From Liopterus haemorrhoidalis (Eukaryota; Arthropoda; Insecta; Coleoptera; Dytiscidae), in assembly GCA_963971575.1 (NCBI GenBank), contig OZ020611.1, positions 206,316,743-206,380,742 of the forward strand: DNA of 64,000 bases, in the 5' to 3' direction. The first letter of the stretch is position 1; each line of letters opens with the position of its first letter. Shown here piece after piece: positions 45,471 to 56,090 of the stretch. The notes below the pieces were generated by a model. The model ran no database searches, was not told the origin of the DNA, and saw only the letters and a program-made list of their open reading frames with translations. The translations under genes were made by a program, and so were the position numbers.

Positions 45471-45580
45471 GTGATTGGCTAACTGAGGACACCCTGTCTC
45501 GTGATTGGCTGACAGGTGACACCATCTCCCGTGATTGGCTAACTGGTGATATTCTGTCCCGTGTTTCGCTGACCTGATAT
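45471..45580. repeat. 30-bp minisatellite with reiterated inverted CCAAT boxes
   Basis: Units of 30 bp begin GTGATTGGCT at 45471, 45501 and 45531, with a diverged fourth (GTGTTTCGCT at 45561). Each unit also has a GACACC / GATATT and CTGTCTC-like part. ATTGG is the complement of the CCAAT core. Confidence 0.85.
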
Positions 45581-46189
45581 TATTTTGATACATTTTAAAA
45601 AAAGGTTGCCCAAGTTAATACAGTCAAAAAAAAAAATGTTTTTGTTAAAAACCAGTAATTGTTGACAGGTTAAACAACTTAGTTCTGTAATATTTGGATA
45701 GTTCATGGCTCTGTTAGAGTATTAATTGAAATAATCAAAATGATTTTATTGTTTAATGCCTTCTATGTTAGAAATTTAAAAATATGTATATTTTTTGTAA
45801 CGTTTAAATTTTGATGAAAAATCCATAATATAGAAAAAACTTCTGTATAATTTTTTTTGTTATATGTGCTGTCAAAATATTTAATAAAATATATACGTTC
45901 GCATTTAAAATTTTGCACATTTCTGTGTATGCTTTCATGTGTATGTACATATTTTTATTTTTCGTATTATTCGAGTGAATTTCATGATTGTACTGGGGTG
46001 GGATGAAAAACGATGCGAATTCCTAGACACAGATCGCGCTTTTAAAACTTGATGTATGATGTTATTTTCTGTCACATGTCAGTATATTGTTCGTACAATT
46101 TTATTCCGTTCTAACATTTAGTTTGGTTCTGACAGTAGCGACAAGCAGTCAGTGTGGATTTGTTTTTTTTATTGCGCAGTCCTTAAATA

Positions 46190-47677
46190 TCTTTTTAAAA
46201 ACGAGTTGTTGGTGAAGGAAATCTATGGTGATATGGTTAATACATTGGATGAAGATACCCCTTCGTATTCAACATTTGTCGCTAGGTGAATAAGTTCAAA
46301 ATGAGAAAGAACCCATATCAAGGATGGTCGTCGCAGCGAATGACCAAAAACACAGTCACAAATTTGAAAGTTGTTGACAGAGTCCACAATGTCGTTTTAA
46401 ATGACCGACGACTATAGTTGTCAGAAGTAGCAGAGTTATTTGGTATGTCGATGAAATGCATATATTTTATTTTAACCCAGAAATTATATTAGGTGTACCG
46501 GAAAGTTTTTTCGTTTATTTGGTATTATTAAAATAGAAACAAATCGAAAGAAAAAAATGTACTTTATTGAGTAAAATAGTTACCATTGTGATCTAAAACA
46601 CTCTGCCATTCAAGGCTCATTGTAACATAGTTCATATCTCTAAATGTCTTGTTTCTTAACAAGTGCTCCAGTGACCGAAATAAGTGATAGTCGGAGGTTT
46701 AAATGGCTGGTGAGTAAGGTGGGTGTGTTAGAACCTCCCAATCAAGCTCGGAATTTTTTTCATGTGTCTATTTTTGATGAATGAGGTCAGGCATTGTCGC
46801 CTTGAAGAATAACTCCTCTTCTATTCACAATTTCTGGCCGATTCCTGGTCAAGTTCTGATTCAGTCGAATCAATTGTTCACAGTAGAGATCAGAATTAAC
46901 ACTTTGCCCTGGTTTGAACATCTCATAATATTTTTATTTTATAATAAATAATTTATTAAGAAATAAACGTAAAGGAACCATGTAAAAATTTATGTACATA
47001 TTATTTATTGTAAATAAATATTATTATTATTATTATTATTATTATAATAAATTATTCCTTTATAGGGCCTTCCAGGTCTAAGTTCATCATCCAAGCACAA
47101 ATTTCCTGATTTAAATCTTTTAAACCACTGTTAGCATACACTTAATTTATCACCATAAATAGTGCACATGTTTTATGTAGCACCTGTAGCAGATTTTTTT
47201 TTATGGTACTCATACAACATTAAATAGCATAAAAAATGTTTTGATGAAAATTCTTCCGCCATTTTAAAATGCAAGGGTTTAAAATGAAACGAAAACAAGA
47301 ATTAGGTACTCAAGATTACAGAGTTTAATCAAAACGGAAAAAACGTCTGTTTAATTCAGCGAATAAGTCGTGACTAGTTCGCATACTGCACTAATAATAA
47401 AAACGAAAAAACTTTCCGGTACACCTAATATGTGCGGAAGCTAGAGGTGCGCAAGATGCCGCATTCTTTTTTGCGTTGATTCATGACCATGAATGAAACG
47501 TGGGTCCATTTTTACATGCCAGGGACCAAGAAACAGTTCAATAAGTTGATTCATCGCGGTTTCTTGACGCCACAGAAGACAAAAATGGTCCCATCATCCG
47601 GAAAGATCAAGAAATATTTATTAGAACCTGAAAAGGATCTTATGCATCGGCTGTTTCCCATAGGACCAAACAATTAA
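46190..47677 (+). pseudogene. mariner transposase relic, split by an inserted element
   Basis: Before the insertion: KEIYGDMVNTLDEDTPSYST, then in other frames VVDRVHNVVLNDRRL and LSEVAELFGMSMKCIYFIL, the mariner HTH region. After the insertion: VRKLEVRKMPHSF and FMTMNETWVHFYMPGTKKQF, the segment around the first catalytic residue (normally TMDETW; here TMNETW, so the aspartate is lost). The frame then reads to a stop at 47677 without the second and third catalytic regions. Many stops in the N-terminal part show age. Confidence 0.7.
46489..47428 (-). mobile_element. inner mariner-type element inserted in a mariner, TA duplication
   Basis: The ends TTAGGTGTACCGGAAAGTTT and AAACTTTCCGGTACACCTAA are perfect inverted repeats, flanked by TA (46487-46488 and 47429-47430). 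Minus-strand traces of a transposase remain: MAEEFSSKHFLCYLMLYEYH, WFKRFKSGNLCLDDELRPGR near the right end, and NSDLYCEQLIRLNQNLTRNR, GVILQGDNA with a stop then PHSS in the left half. An (ATT)n tract at about 47019-47044 sits within it. Heavily broken, 940 bp. Confidence 0.85.
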
Positions 47678-47762
47678 CGGACAATACTAGGCTAATCTTT
47701 TCGACATTCACAAAAAAAAAATATTAATTTTCATTCGCACCTCTTTTTATCCGGCCGTCGTA

Positions 47763-48745
47763 TGTACAATATTTTTAAAGTAAAGAAACAAAAGGCCGTT
47801 CATAGTTTAAAACGTAAATAGTAGAACGTTGAAATGTTTTTTTTAACCAAATGAATGTTACTGTAAACAGTTTAACATAAAGGATAAACTGGTCCTTTTC
47901 CTACATTTTAATATGATTTGCATAGCTTTAATTTAGAGTTTTTGAAGGCGATTAACGCTCAATTAAAAATAAACATAAACTACAAAATTTGGTGTAATAA
48001 TTGTATTATAAATTAAAATTTTAGTTCAAAGCAGGTTTGGGGGAGGAGGCATAGTGGCTCAAACTCCCTCGAAACACTTAAAAATTACGTGTTTTTAGTG
48101 TTTTAACACACTCAATGCACACAATTTTCACTCTTTCTAAAACTCAAGTGAGCTTTTTTTTTAATAATCACTTGTATTTCGGCAGCGAAGACCCTTTTTT
48201 CTTTTGATATTTCTTGTATTTTGAAAGTGAGGATCTTATATTTTTTGTGGTCATAAATTGAATTTTGAAGATAAAGTTCTTTTTGGTCAGGACTTGTGTT
48301 TAGAAAGATGCGCGGGTCGTTTTGGAATGAGCCGATTGGGTCAGTAATTTCCCGATAAAAATCTAATTCCCGGTCCATTCCTGCTCTTATAAAACAATTT
48401 TGTCTTCTAAGCCCCACTACCCCAAGAAAAATTCCCCAAGCTCCTGGTCCAAAATGAAAAATGCGTCATGAAGCGGTATTGTTCAAAATTATAACACTGT
48501 AAGAAGTGTTCGTGGATTGGTTGGTGGATGTTATCAAGAATTTTACCAATAAGATAATACAAACTGTAATTTATACTAAATGTCTGCGAATAACGCACGA
48601 AACCGAAGCAAGCAATAACAAGAAAGGTTTTCTGCGCACTATGAAAGGTATATTAGCCGTACGAAATTGTCGTACATCATACGGGAGATAATGCAATACT
48701 ATGCTAGCGATTGCTAAATATTGTATTAGTGGCTGAACAAGGCTA
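47763..48745. other. no recognised gene; shared MITE-type units at 48140-48310
   Basis: Between about 48140 and 48310 several units of the AAGTGAGGATCTTAT..TTTTT / TCACTTGTATTT kind occur, the same motif found inside MITEs elsewhere in the window. No terminal repeats could be assigned. Confidence 0.4.
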
Positions 48746-48753
48746 CCTATAAT

Positions 48754-48961
48754 TAGGGTGACCATCCGTCCCAGTTTTATGTACATTGTCCCGGTTTTTA
48801 CATAATTATGCATTTGTAAGAAAAGAAATATTACGACTAGTCAATGTGAGAGGTGAGATCCTTTTTTTTTTTTTTTGCTCTTCACTTGGATCTGGGAGGT
48901 GAGGACCTTCTTTTTTTTCCCCTGTGTCCCGGTTTCCCTTCACTGAAATCTGGTCACCCTA
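48754..48961. mobile_element. TAGGGTGACCA-type MITE with perfect 8-bp duplication
   Basis: The ends TAGGGTGACCATCCGTCCC and CTGGTCACCCTA are inverted, with CCTATAAT at 48746-48753 and 48962-48969 identical. At 208 bp it is non-coding with two AGGTGAGGACC/AGATCC-T-run units. It belongs to the same family as 25843-25991. Its right duplication overlaps the TA flanking the next element. Confidence 0.88.
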
Positions 48962-48970
48962 CCTATAATA

Positions 48971-49906
48971 TAAGGTGTCTCAAAAGAAATTTTATATTTA
49001 TTTAGCTTACTGCATGAACGCAACGTATCCGAGGGCCGCGGGGGTTATGTCAATCGGTAGCCTGGCTCTTGGGAATTCAGTCGCTATGGAGCGTTTCTCG
49101 GGAGACGACCGCGCGTTATGCGTGCGAGAGTTTTACAAAAACGGTGATTCGGCGACTGTAGCGCGTAGAAAATTCTGCAGTATTCGAGGTTTTCGCCACT
49201 TAAATGATGCGCCAAGCATTCCTCTCATTCGACATTGGGTTAAAAAGTTTGAAGAGACTGGTACAACGCTGGATAAATCAACATCCGGGCGACCTAGGTC
49301 ATCAAGAACGGTAGAAAACGTGGAGAATGTTAATCAGTCTGTTCGTGACGACCCGAACCTATCAATTCGGAAGCGCGCAAGTTCTTTAAATGTGCATAGA
49401 TCATCATTACATCGCATTATGCACAAAGACCTAAAGCTGCACCCCTACAAAATTCAATTGGTGCAAGAATTAAAGCCCCAAGATGCCAGTCAGAGGCTTA
49501 ATTTCGTAAATCAGGTGATTTTCTCAGGCAAATTGATCTCCCGGAGAGGTGACATAAATTGGCCTCCACGCAGTCCAGATTTAACCCCTATGGACTTTTT
49601 CCTATGGGGTTATCTTAAATCTAAAGTTTACGCCAATAAACCGACTTCACTGGCGCATTTGAAAGAAAATATCCGTCACGAAATGGGAGCCATCCCTGAG
49701 TCCACCTGCCGAGACGTTATAAGTAATTTTACTGTTCGATTAAATGAGTGCCGAGAACGCGAGGGTCTACATTTAGACGATATTATTTTTAAGAAATAAA
49801 TCCCCAAAAAGTGTATTTTAATAATTAATAAACATTTGTTCTATATACGGCTTACTTTTTTTTTTAATCGATCTACTAAATTTAAAATTTCTTTTGAGAC
49901 ACCTTG
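48971..49906 (+). mobile_element. DD41D Tc1/mariner-type element, deleted copy B
   Basis: The left end TAAGGTGTCTCAAAAGAAAT (first base changed from C) and the right end ATTTCTTTTGAGACACCTTG are flanked by TA (48969-48970, 49907-49908). Length 936 bp. It keeps 39 bp more of the catalytic region than copy A on the right side of its deletion. Confidence 0.92.
49047..49799 (+). pseudogene. deleted DD41D transposase (copy B)
   Basis: The ATG at 49047 gives MSIGSLALGN, then the same HTH regions as the intact copy (DDRALCVREFYKNGDSATVA; GRPRSSRTVENVENVNQSV; RKRASSLNVHRSSLHRIMHK). After NFVNQVI the frame passes in phase to FSGKLISRRGDINWPPRSPD and LTPMDFFLWGYLKSKVY. The first two catalytic aspartates are deleted; the third (in MDFF) remains. 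The frame is open to LHLDDIIFKK and a stop at 49797-49799, 250 residues. Confidence 0.88.
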
Positions 49907-50003
49907 TATAACTAAACAATAATAAACTTGCGAAATTAGTGGCACGAACAGTGTAAAATCGTATAAATGAAACAATTATTGTTTTTTTTTTATGCGACAT
50001 TTG

Positions 50004-50880
50004 TTTCTTTTTGTAGGTATGACCAAAAAACCCTTGTACTATCACTCATGTGTCTGCCTGTCTGCTCGGTAGAATTTATAGCGAAACGGCTGGTTTTATT
50101 GAGTTGAAATTTGTCATACATACACAATTTTTTGACCCGTATATCGAGAAATACTGAAACTTCAAAAACATACATCGCCCGAAGAATATAAAGAAATTTG
50201 TATATAATGAAAAAAAAAAGTGTTTTTTTTTTTTTTAATTAAAGTTTATTTAGGGCTTCAGCTGCCATGGCTATTAGCACCCACTCAGTTTTATATACAT
50301 TATATATACATACATTTTCGTTTCTTACGTGTTTTTTTTTCTTTAAGTGTTTTTTAAAATTTTGAGTAAGATGTTACAACCTCTTGATGCGTAGATAAAG
50401 GAGTAAAATTTTATTTTTGAAAAAACAAATATTTTACCCTGTTTACACCAAAAACATGTCAAAAAACTTTTGTTCCACGCCCTATTTCCTAAAAGTGGTT
50501 GGCCTAAAAATCTAAAAATATTCCCAACAATGTATACTGATGGTAAACAAATTATTTCAACAGGAATTTTTGAAAAGATCAATTTGTCAAAAAAAAAAAA
50601 AAAAATATTTTAAATTTATTATATGATAAATGAAAAGTAGTTTTTTCAAATTTATTTATTTTAACAAGCTTTTTGCCAAAAATGTACTAAAAAATAATAC
50701 TCTCCAGCACCCTTTAATTAAAAGGCGTTAAATTAAAAATTTAAAAAAATTTCAAGTTATTTACCTTGATCGAATTCGGAAACGTACAAGAGGATTTTTT
50801 TTTTTTTTATCAAATTTAGATTTTGGAAAATATTGCAGTTTTTGTGTTTATGGCAAAATTAATTATTCTTTTAATAATGA
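50004..50880 (+). repeat. family M modular repeat, divergent copy 5
   Basis: Start TTTTTGTAGGTATGACCAAA, TGTCTGCCTGTCTG, block AGCGAAACGGCTGG..TTGAAATTTGTCAT, then two diverged ~210-bp modules (about 50380-50600 and 50620-50830, each with TAAAAAT and AGGAATTTTTGA / AGGATTTTTT). No clear tRNA-like cassette or palindromic end. Confidence 0.65.
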
Positions 50881-50910
50881 CCACATTATGGCTAGTCAAT
50901 TAATTATGTA

Positions 50911-51783
50911 CCAGGTCTACAAGTATGAAATACGGATTTTTTTCAAATTTGCCGGGCAAACAGAGTGTATAGTTCAAAGTTTCAAAAAAGATACATAATT
51001 GGAAACATTGCTACAGGAAGACGATAGTCAATCACAAAAACAACTAGCAGAGCAGTTAGGCGTTAGTCAACAAGCTGTTTCCAATCGCCTACGAGAGATG
51101 GGTAAGATCCAGAAAGTCGGCAGATGGGTTCCACATGCATTGAATGAGAGGCAGATGGAAAAACGCAAAAACACTTGTGAAATTTTGCTTGCACGATACA
51201 AAAGAAAGTCTTTTTTGCATCGTATCATTACTGGCGATGAAAAATGGATTTATTTTGAAAATCCCAAACGTAAAAAATCATGGGTGAACCCAGGCTCACC
51301 ATCCACATCAACTGCAAGACCGAATCGCTTTGGCAAAAAGACAATGCTCTGTACTTGGTGGGACCAAAATGGTGTGGTCTATTATGAATTGTTAAAACCT
51401 GGTGAAACAGTTAATACATTCGCTGCACATAAAACGACCAGAATACGAAAGAAGTTTGCAACACATTGGAGGCACTCAAGTGCTACCCCATGCCGCTTAT
51501 TCACCAGACTTGGCCCCTTCAGATTACCACTTGTTCGCATCGATGGGTCACGCACTTGCCGAGCAGCACTTTTGTTCATATGAAAATGTGAAAGAATGGT
51601 GGGATGAATGGTTTGCGGGGAAAGGGGAAGAGTTCTACTGGCGAGGTATTCACAAATTGCCTGAAAGATGGGAAAAATGTATAACTTCTAATGGAGCATA
51701 CTTTGAATAAATAAACTTTTACTGTTCTTTTGAGTTAAATGTGTTTTAAAAAAAAAATCCGCATTTCATACTTGTAGACCTGA
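50911..51783 (+). mobile_element. internally deleted mariner, TA duplication
   Basis: The ends CCAGGTCTACAAGTATGAAA and the complement TTTCATACTTGTAGACCTGA are inverted with one or two mismatches, flanked by TA. The length of 873 bp implies loss of about 0.4 kb relative to a complete mariner. Confidence 0.88.
50999..51710 (+). pseudogene. mariner transposase, N-terminus and second catalytic segment deleted
   Basis: The frame from about 50999 begins inside the gene (TTG, not ATG): [20 protein letters not shown] (second HTH), [16 protein letters not shown], and the first catalytic D in [20 protein letters not shown]. It continues through [20 protein letters not shown]. Near 51430-51465 a deletion and frame change occur. 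The other frame then gives [20 protein letters not shown] (third D) and the full C-terminus GIHKLPERWEKCITSNGAYF with a stop at 51710. The HDNAP segment with the second D is missing, so it is catalytically dead. Confidence 0.85.
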
Positions 51784-51785
51784 TA

Positions 51786-52218
51786 TTTATGGCGAAGGTA
51801 GAGTTTTTTTTTTTTTCTTTAATTATACACGTAGTGAAACAATTTTAATAGTTGAGGTTCCAATTCATTTGTGAAAGCTCCGCCTACTATTATACTCTTG
51901 TTATTAAAGTATCAAAGAGGAAATAAATCATTTATAATATTGATATACTTATAAATCGTATAACACATCGTTAATAGTGAGAAATGCGAAGCAAATACAG
52001 AAGAAAAAAATCGCTTTTTTAATTTAAATTATATTCTGACGAAAGTCATTGTAATTAAATACAAGCGCTTAGTATTCAAATAACGAATAAAAATTATTGT
52101 TATTTTTGATGTGATTGTAGAAAAAATATTGTCTTAGACATTCAGCATTCTGTTGACTTTTTACACTTATTAAATACCTACAAAACGGTGAAATGTGAGA
52201 AAATTCATACTTCACATC
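51786..52218. repeat. AT-rich DNA ending in a family M 3' segment
   Basis: The last ~60 bases (52160-52218: ACACTTATTAAATACCTACA, GTGAAATGTGAGAAAATTCA, TACTTCACATCA) are an M-family 3' end placed directly head-to-tail before the start of M copy 6. The preceding ~200 bp resembles 34030-34230. Confidence 0.5.
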
Positions 52219-52220
52219 AA

Positions 52221-53270
52221 TTTTTTAGGGTTTTGTAGGTATGACCAAAAAACCCTTATACCGTCATTTTGTCGTCTGTCTGTCTGTCTGTTCGGTAAAA
52301 ATTGTAGCCAAACGGCTAAACCTAGAGAGTTGAAATTTGGCATGCTTATACAACTCTTTGACCCGCACATAGGAAAAATAATAAAACATCTAAAAAACAT
52401 ACCCCCATAAAAATATAAACAAATATATGCTCATCGAAAAAAAAAATATTTTTTTACAATTCTGTGTAGGGTATCAAATGAAAGCCCTTGGTACGTGGAT
52501 TAACGATCAAAATTTAATTTTTGCAAAATAAATTATTTGGAGGCGATTTTTGCCAAAATTGTGCAAAAAAATTTTGTCCCACACCTTGTAGCCCAGATGG
52601 TTTAAACTAAAAATCTGAAAAAATTCTCAGTAATGTACATTGGTGTGAACCGAAATAGTACAACAGGAATTTTTCATCAGATTATGTTTTCGGAAAATAA
52701 CGCATTTTTTGTGTTTTTAAGTAAAATATGTAATATATTTAATCCGCTATTTAACATAGTAAACGAGTGATCCTGTATAGCACAGTGGTAACTTTCTCGC
52801 TTAGTGAGTTGAAACTAGTGTAAGAAACTGTGTTCGAATCCCGTCAATTTTTATTTTTTCAGTTTTTTTTTGCATTTTTATTTTGTTTAAATTATTTTGT
52901 CAAAATTCTAGTTACATTTTGGTAAATGTTGCATCTAATTTTTAAAAGCGTAAATTTAATAACCAGTGGGAAGTGTTGAAATTATAATTTAATTCTATAT
53001 TTGAAGGTATCAGAGGGCGAGGCTTATGATTTAAGCAACCAATGGAAGCCATAGGCACAATTTTCAAAATCTTAATAAACCTTGCTAAATAAAAAAAATA
53101 CTGCACATATTTAGAAACTTAAATAATGGTATTAGGCATTCGAATTAAAATTCATAAAAATATATTTTGACATAAAATTTGTTTTGGCATCCCAAATAAT
53201 CATCATTCACTTACTAAATACCTGCTAAACCCTGAAATGTGAAAAGGTGAAAATTCACACTTACATAATT
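52221..53270 (+). repeat. family M modular repeat, copy 6 (full length)
   Basis: Start TTTTTTAGGGTTTTGTAGGT, (TCTG)n at 52274-52290, block CCAAACGGCTAAACC, one ~210-bp module with ACACCTTGTAGCCCAGATGG, tRNA-like cassette at 52771-52850, body TTTTGTCAAAATTCTAGTTA, then GAGGGCGAGGCTTATGATTT and the end CCTGAAATGTGAAAAGGTGA with AAATTCACACTT. Outside the cassette it tracks copy 1 (10070-11126) closely, including GTATTAGGCATTCGAATTAA. Confidence 0.85.
52771..52850 (+). repeat. tRNA-like cassette of M copy 6
   Basis: TATAGCACAGTGGTAAC resembles box A and TGTGTTCGAATCCCGT resembles box B, with a core CTTTCTCGCTTAGTGAGTTG. The core is unrelated to the cassettes in copies 1 and 2. T-runs follow. Confidence 0.6.
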
Positions 53271-53299
53271 TTTTTTTTTTTGGTCTTAACAATCGTTTT

Positions 53300-53389
53300 A
53301 ATTTTTCTCTGATTTTCATATTTTGGCGGAACACTTTCTTTTTTTCAAGGAACACCAATGTTCCGCGAAACACCGGTTAAGAACCACTG
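53300..53389 (-). mobile_element. hAT end fragment related to 16590-17641
   Basis: The complement begins CAGTGGTTCTTAACCGGTGT, then TTCGCGGAACATTGGTGTTC, matching the left end of the hAT at 16590 (CAGTGGTTCCCAACCAGTGT). Only ~90 bp are recognisable. Confidence 0.65.
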
Positions 53390-53454
53390 TTCTAATGGCA
53401 CGTATTCTACTGTCAATGTTTTTGTGTTTTCTAAAAAATCACACAGTTAATAAA

Positions 53455-53505
53455 TACCTGCGAAACCCTGAAATGTCTGAAAATTCACACTTCACATAAA
53501 TTTTT
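53455..53505 (+). repeat. family M 3' terminal segment (solo)
   Basis: ATACCTGCGAAACCCTGAAA, TGTCTGAAAATTCACACTTC and ACATAAATTTTTA form an isolated M-family end without the rest of the repeat. Confidence 0.7.
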
Positions 53506-53960
53506 ATGTCTAATTAAGACTTTATATATATGAGGTAACCAAATATGTTTTTGTAGTCCATGAAATGTCTGGTTAGTCAAGTATACTCTACGCTTGATTT
53601 CCGCATTTCTGACATATCCTATAATTAATTTGTGAGCCTAGATAGATAAATTCAATTTCAGCTTCTGTAACATCTGTACCTAACACAATAATTTGTAAAT
53701 TATCCCTCTTGTATATTAATTTACTTGTCAGATACATATAAGATGTTTTTTTAAATAATTATTTTTAATATAAATCATCAATATTCAATATTAATAGTAT
53801 TTACTTTGCATATATTATAATCTGAAGTTACTCGATCACATTACAGCAAAAAAAAAAAAAAAAAAAACTGAAATTAAGAATTTTGAATATTAATTTATTT
53901 TTTCATATACTTTACAATGTGGAGTTGATCGTGTCCTTAAATGAGAATATATGTAATTGC
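53506..53960. other. no recognised feature
   Basis: AT-rich with a poly(A) run at about 53848-53867. No coding similarity was recognised. Confidence 0.3.
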
Positions 53961-54361
53961 GGACATAAATAATGCAACTAGATCTAGCTGACCAGTTTCA
54001 AAATAATTTATTTATTCATCAGAGTTACACAGAATATAAAATATGAAGTACAAGAAGTAGTTAACAGTATTAAAATACATACCTGATCTAAAAATGTTTG
54101 TAAAACTATTTTATTTTTGACTATTTATTTATTATTTATTTCTAACTTATTTATTTATATTTTAATTACTGACTTATTACTTTTAGTTTATAATTTTCCC
54201 TCATTTTATACTTACAATGACCGTACGTTTTTAGATCAGGTATGTTTTTAACATTGTTAACTACCTATTGTACTTCATATTTTATATTTGGTGTAGCTCT
54301 GATGAAGAAATAAACTATTTTGAAACTGGTCTGCGAGATCTAGTTGCATTATTTATGTCGG
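53961..54361. repeat. long inverted repeat, ~135-bp arms
   Basis: The left arm 53961-54095 (ACATAAATAATGCAACTAGA ... CTGATCTAAAAATG) is the complement of the right arm 54226-54361 (CGTTTTTAGATCAGG ... TAGTTGCATTATTTATGTCG) with scattered mismatches. The ~130-bp loop is AT-rich. No coding region. Confidence 0.85.
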
Positions 54362-54840
54362 CAACCCGTACAACCTTTTTCCACATATATCTTACAATAT
54401 ATGTGCTTCAGGTTTCGCAACTAATATGGTAATCTCCAATACTTGGCAGACGTGTACAATTACTTAAAGCCTTCGATCATGCCTTGTCCTGTCGAGGGTG
54501 AAATTAACCCTTTGCTCTCCAAAGATTATAAGAAACAATTAACCAGAAATGCTGACTTTTCTCGCACGTTATCTGCCAATAGTTGTAAAAAATAGGTATA
54601 ACAAATATTTAAACCGAAACAAAACTACGTGGATAAAATATTTAACCCTGAACTGTTTTTCCGAGTTGTCCCTTCATGTCCTACATGTCCCTTATTTTTT
54701 AAAAGTTATACGAGAATCAGTATATAACACTGGCGACTATCGTAGTTCCTCGTAGACGTACTTGGAGCAGAAAAGGGTAAAATTGTATTAGAACGTACGC
54801 AAAATAACCGTACATAACTGCTATCTCGTCTTCATTCTAT
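54362..54840. other. no recognised gene
   Basis: One 68-residue open frame (54549-54755) without family signature. No terminal repeats were seen. Confidence 0.3.
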
Positions 54841-54844
54841 GGAA

Positions 54845-54965
54845 AGCGCGTTCCATTTACACATTTCTTGAGGTTTGGGAAAAAATGAAAATCTGAGGGA
54901 GTTAAATCTGGTCAGTAGGCTGGATGGTCCTCCAATTCTTATTTCAAATCCCTGATTTTTTTCAT
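54845..54965 (-). pseudogene. mariner-type transposase fragment (third catalytic region)
   Basis: On the minus strand NWRTIQPTDQI, a stop, then LPQIFIFFPNLKKCVNGTRF resembles the PPYSPDLTPSDFHFFPKLK region of mariner-type transposases with substitutions. The catalytic aspartate and neighbouring residues are not preserved. No terminal repeats were found. Confidence 0.5.
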
Positions 54966-54989
54966 CACCAATGCACTTTTTGAACATCT

Positions 54990-56090
54990 TAAACGTGGTT
55001 TATCTTCAAGGCTTTATTAACGGCTCCATTAACGTCTTCACTTCTAATTTCATAAATATAACTTACAGCGTCCCTCAGGGGTCCCACTTGGGGCCAATTT
55101 TTTAAATTTATATCAATGACATATGAAAAGTAATAACACATGCAAATGTTTTGTTATTCGCCGATCTTATGAAATTATACCTTCCAATCAGGCGGCAATC
55201 GGATACCGCCCTCCTGCAATCAGACCTTCATAACGTATACCTTTATTGCCAACAAAACAAATTATTTCTTAACCTCGATAAATGTCAAATAATATCATTT
55301 ACGAGAAACAAAAACGTACATTCTTTTCAATATAATTTTAACGGTCAGAAATTGAAACGATCATCTGTAATTAAAGATCTAGGAGTGCTTCTAGATTCAA
55401 AACTTTCTTATGAACTACCTGTCGAATATATATGCGGAAAAGCCCTAAAAATGTTTGAAATATATAATTACACTGCTAAAAGTTTTAATTCTATAAATGC
55501 TTTTAAAAATCTTGCTTTTAGCATCTTTAACTATCGTCCGTTATCTGTAATAGATCATATGACAAATACAATTTCAAAATTCCAAAAAGCCATTATGTAT
55601 TTCTGTTTTAAATGTAATGTCCAATAAGATAACTACTACGATTCCTGTCTCGGAATAAATATTCTACCGCTTCAAAAACGTCGTATTTTATCTGACATGT
55701 TGATGCTTTTCCGAATAGTTAATAACAAAACTTCTTCTAGCGCACTCCTACATCTTATCGAGTTTCGCATCCCTACATACAATACTAGAAGTATAAACAT
55801 ATTCCATCAAATCAGTTCAAAAACAAATTCATTCACTAACTCGCCCATCATCAGACTGTTCACTACGTACAATCTCTTTTTTTCTCACAAGAAATTTTCA
55901 ATTGTTCCAAACAAAAATTCCGTAAATTATGTATTAATAAATTGAATACTATAAGTGATCTTCAATCTTCTTCTATTTAATCTAATAAAAAGTAAATATA
56001 GTTTTGTAATAACATTGTAACTTTAAATTGTAAGTGTGTGCACTTTACTGGGTTAGATCCGTCTCTGCTCCGAACATAATAAAATAAAAA
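54990..56090 (+). pseudogene. non-LTR retrotransposon reverse transcriptase to 3' end, 5'-truncated
   Basis: The segment gives NGSINVFTSNFINITYSVPQ, GSHLGPIF (RT domain 4), then FADLMKLYLPIRRQSDTALL (catalytic FADD changed to FADL). Next LYCQQNKLFLNLDKCQIISF, VIKDLGVLLDSKLSYELPVE and ICGKALKMFEIYNYTAKSF (thumb). A C-terminal segment follows at 55697-55945 (MLMLFRIVNNKTSSSALLHL; YNTRSINIFHQISSKTNSF). A stop and frame change at about 55627-55690 separate thumb and C-terminus. The 3' end is near 56090 with AATAAAATAAA. Confidence 0.75.

Larger units (their letters stand above)
45993..47760 (+). mobile_element. mariner relic carrying another mariner inside
   Basis: The left end CTGGGGTGGGATGAAAAACG follows TA at 45991-45992. 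The right end (…TTTTTATCCGGCCGTCG) precedes TA at 47761-47762. The two are imperfect inverted repeats sharing GGAT.AAAAA…TGCGAAT. Without the inner element (46489-47428) it would be about 0.83 kb, so it is also internally deleted. Confidence 0.65.
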
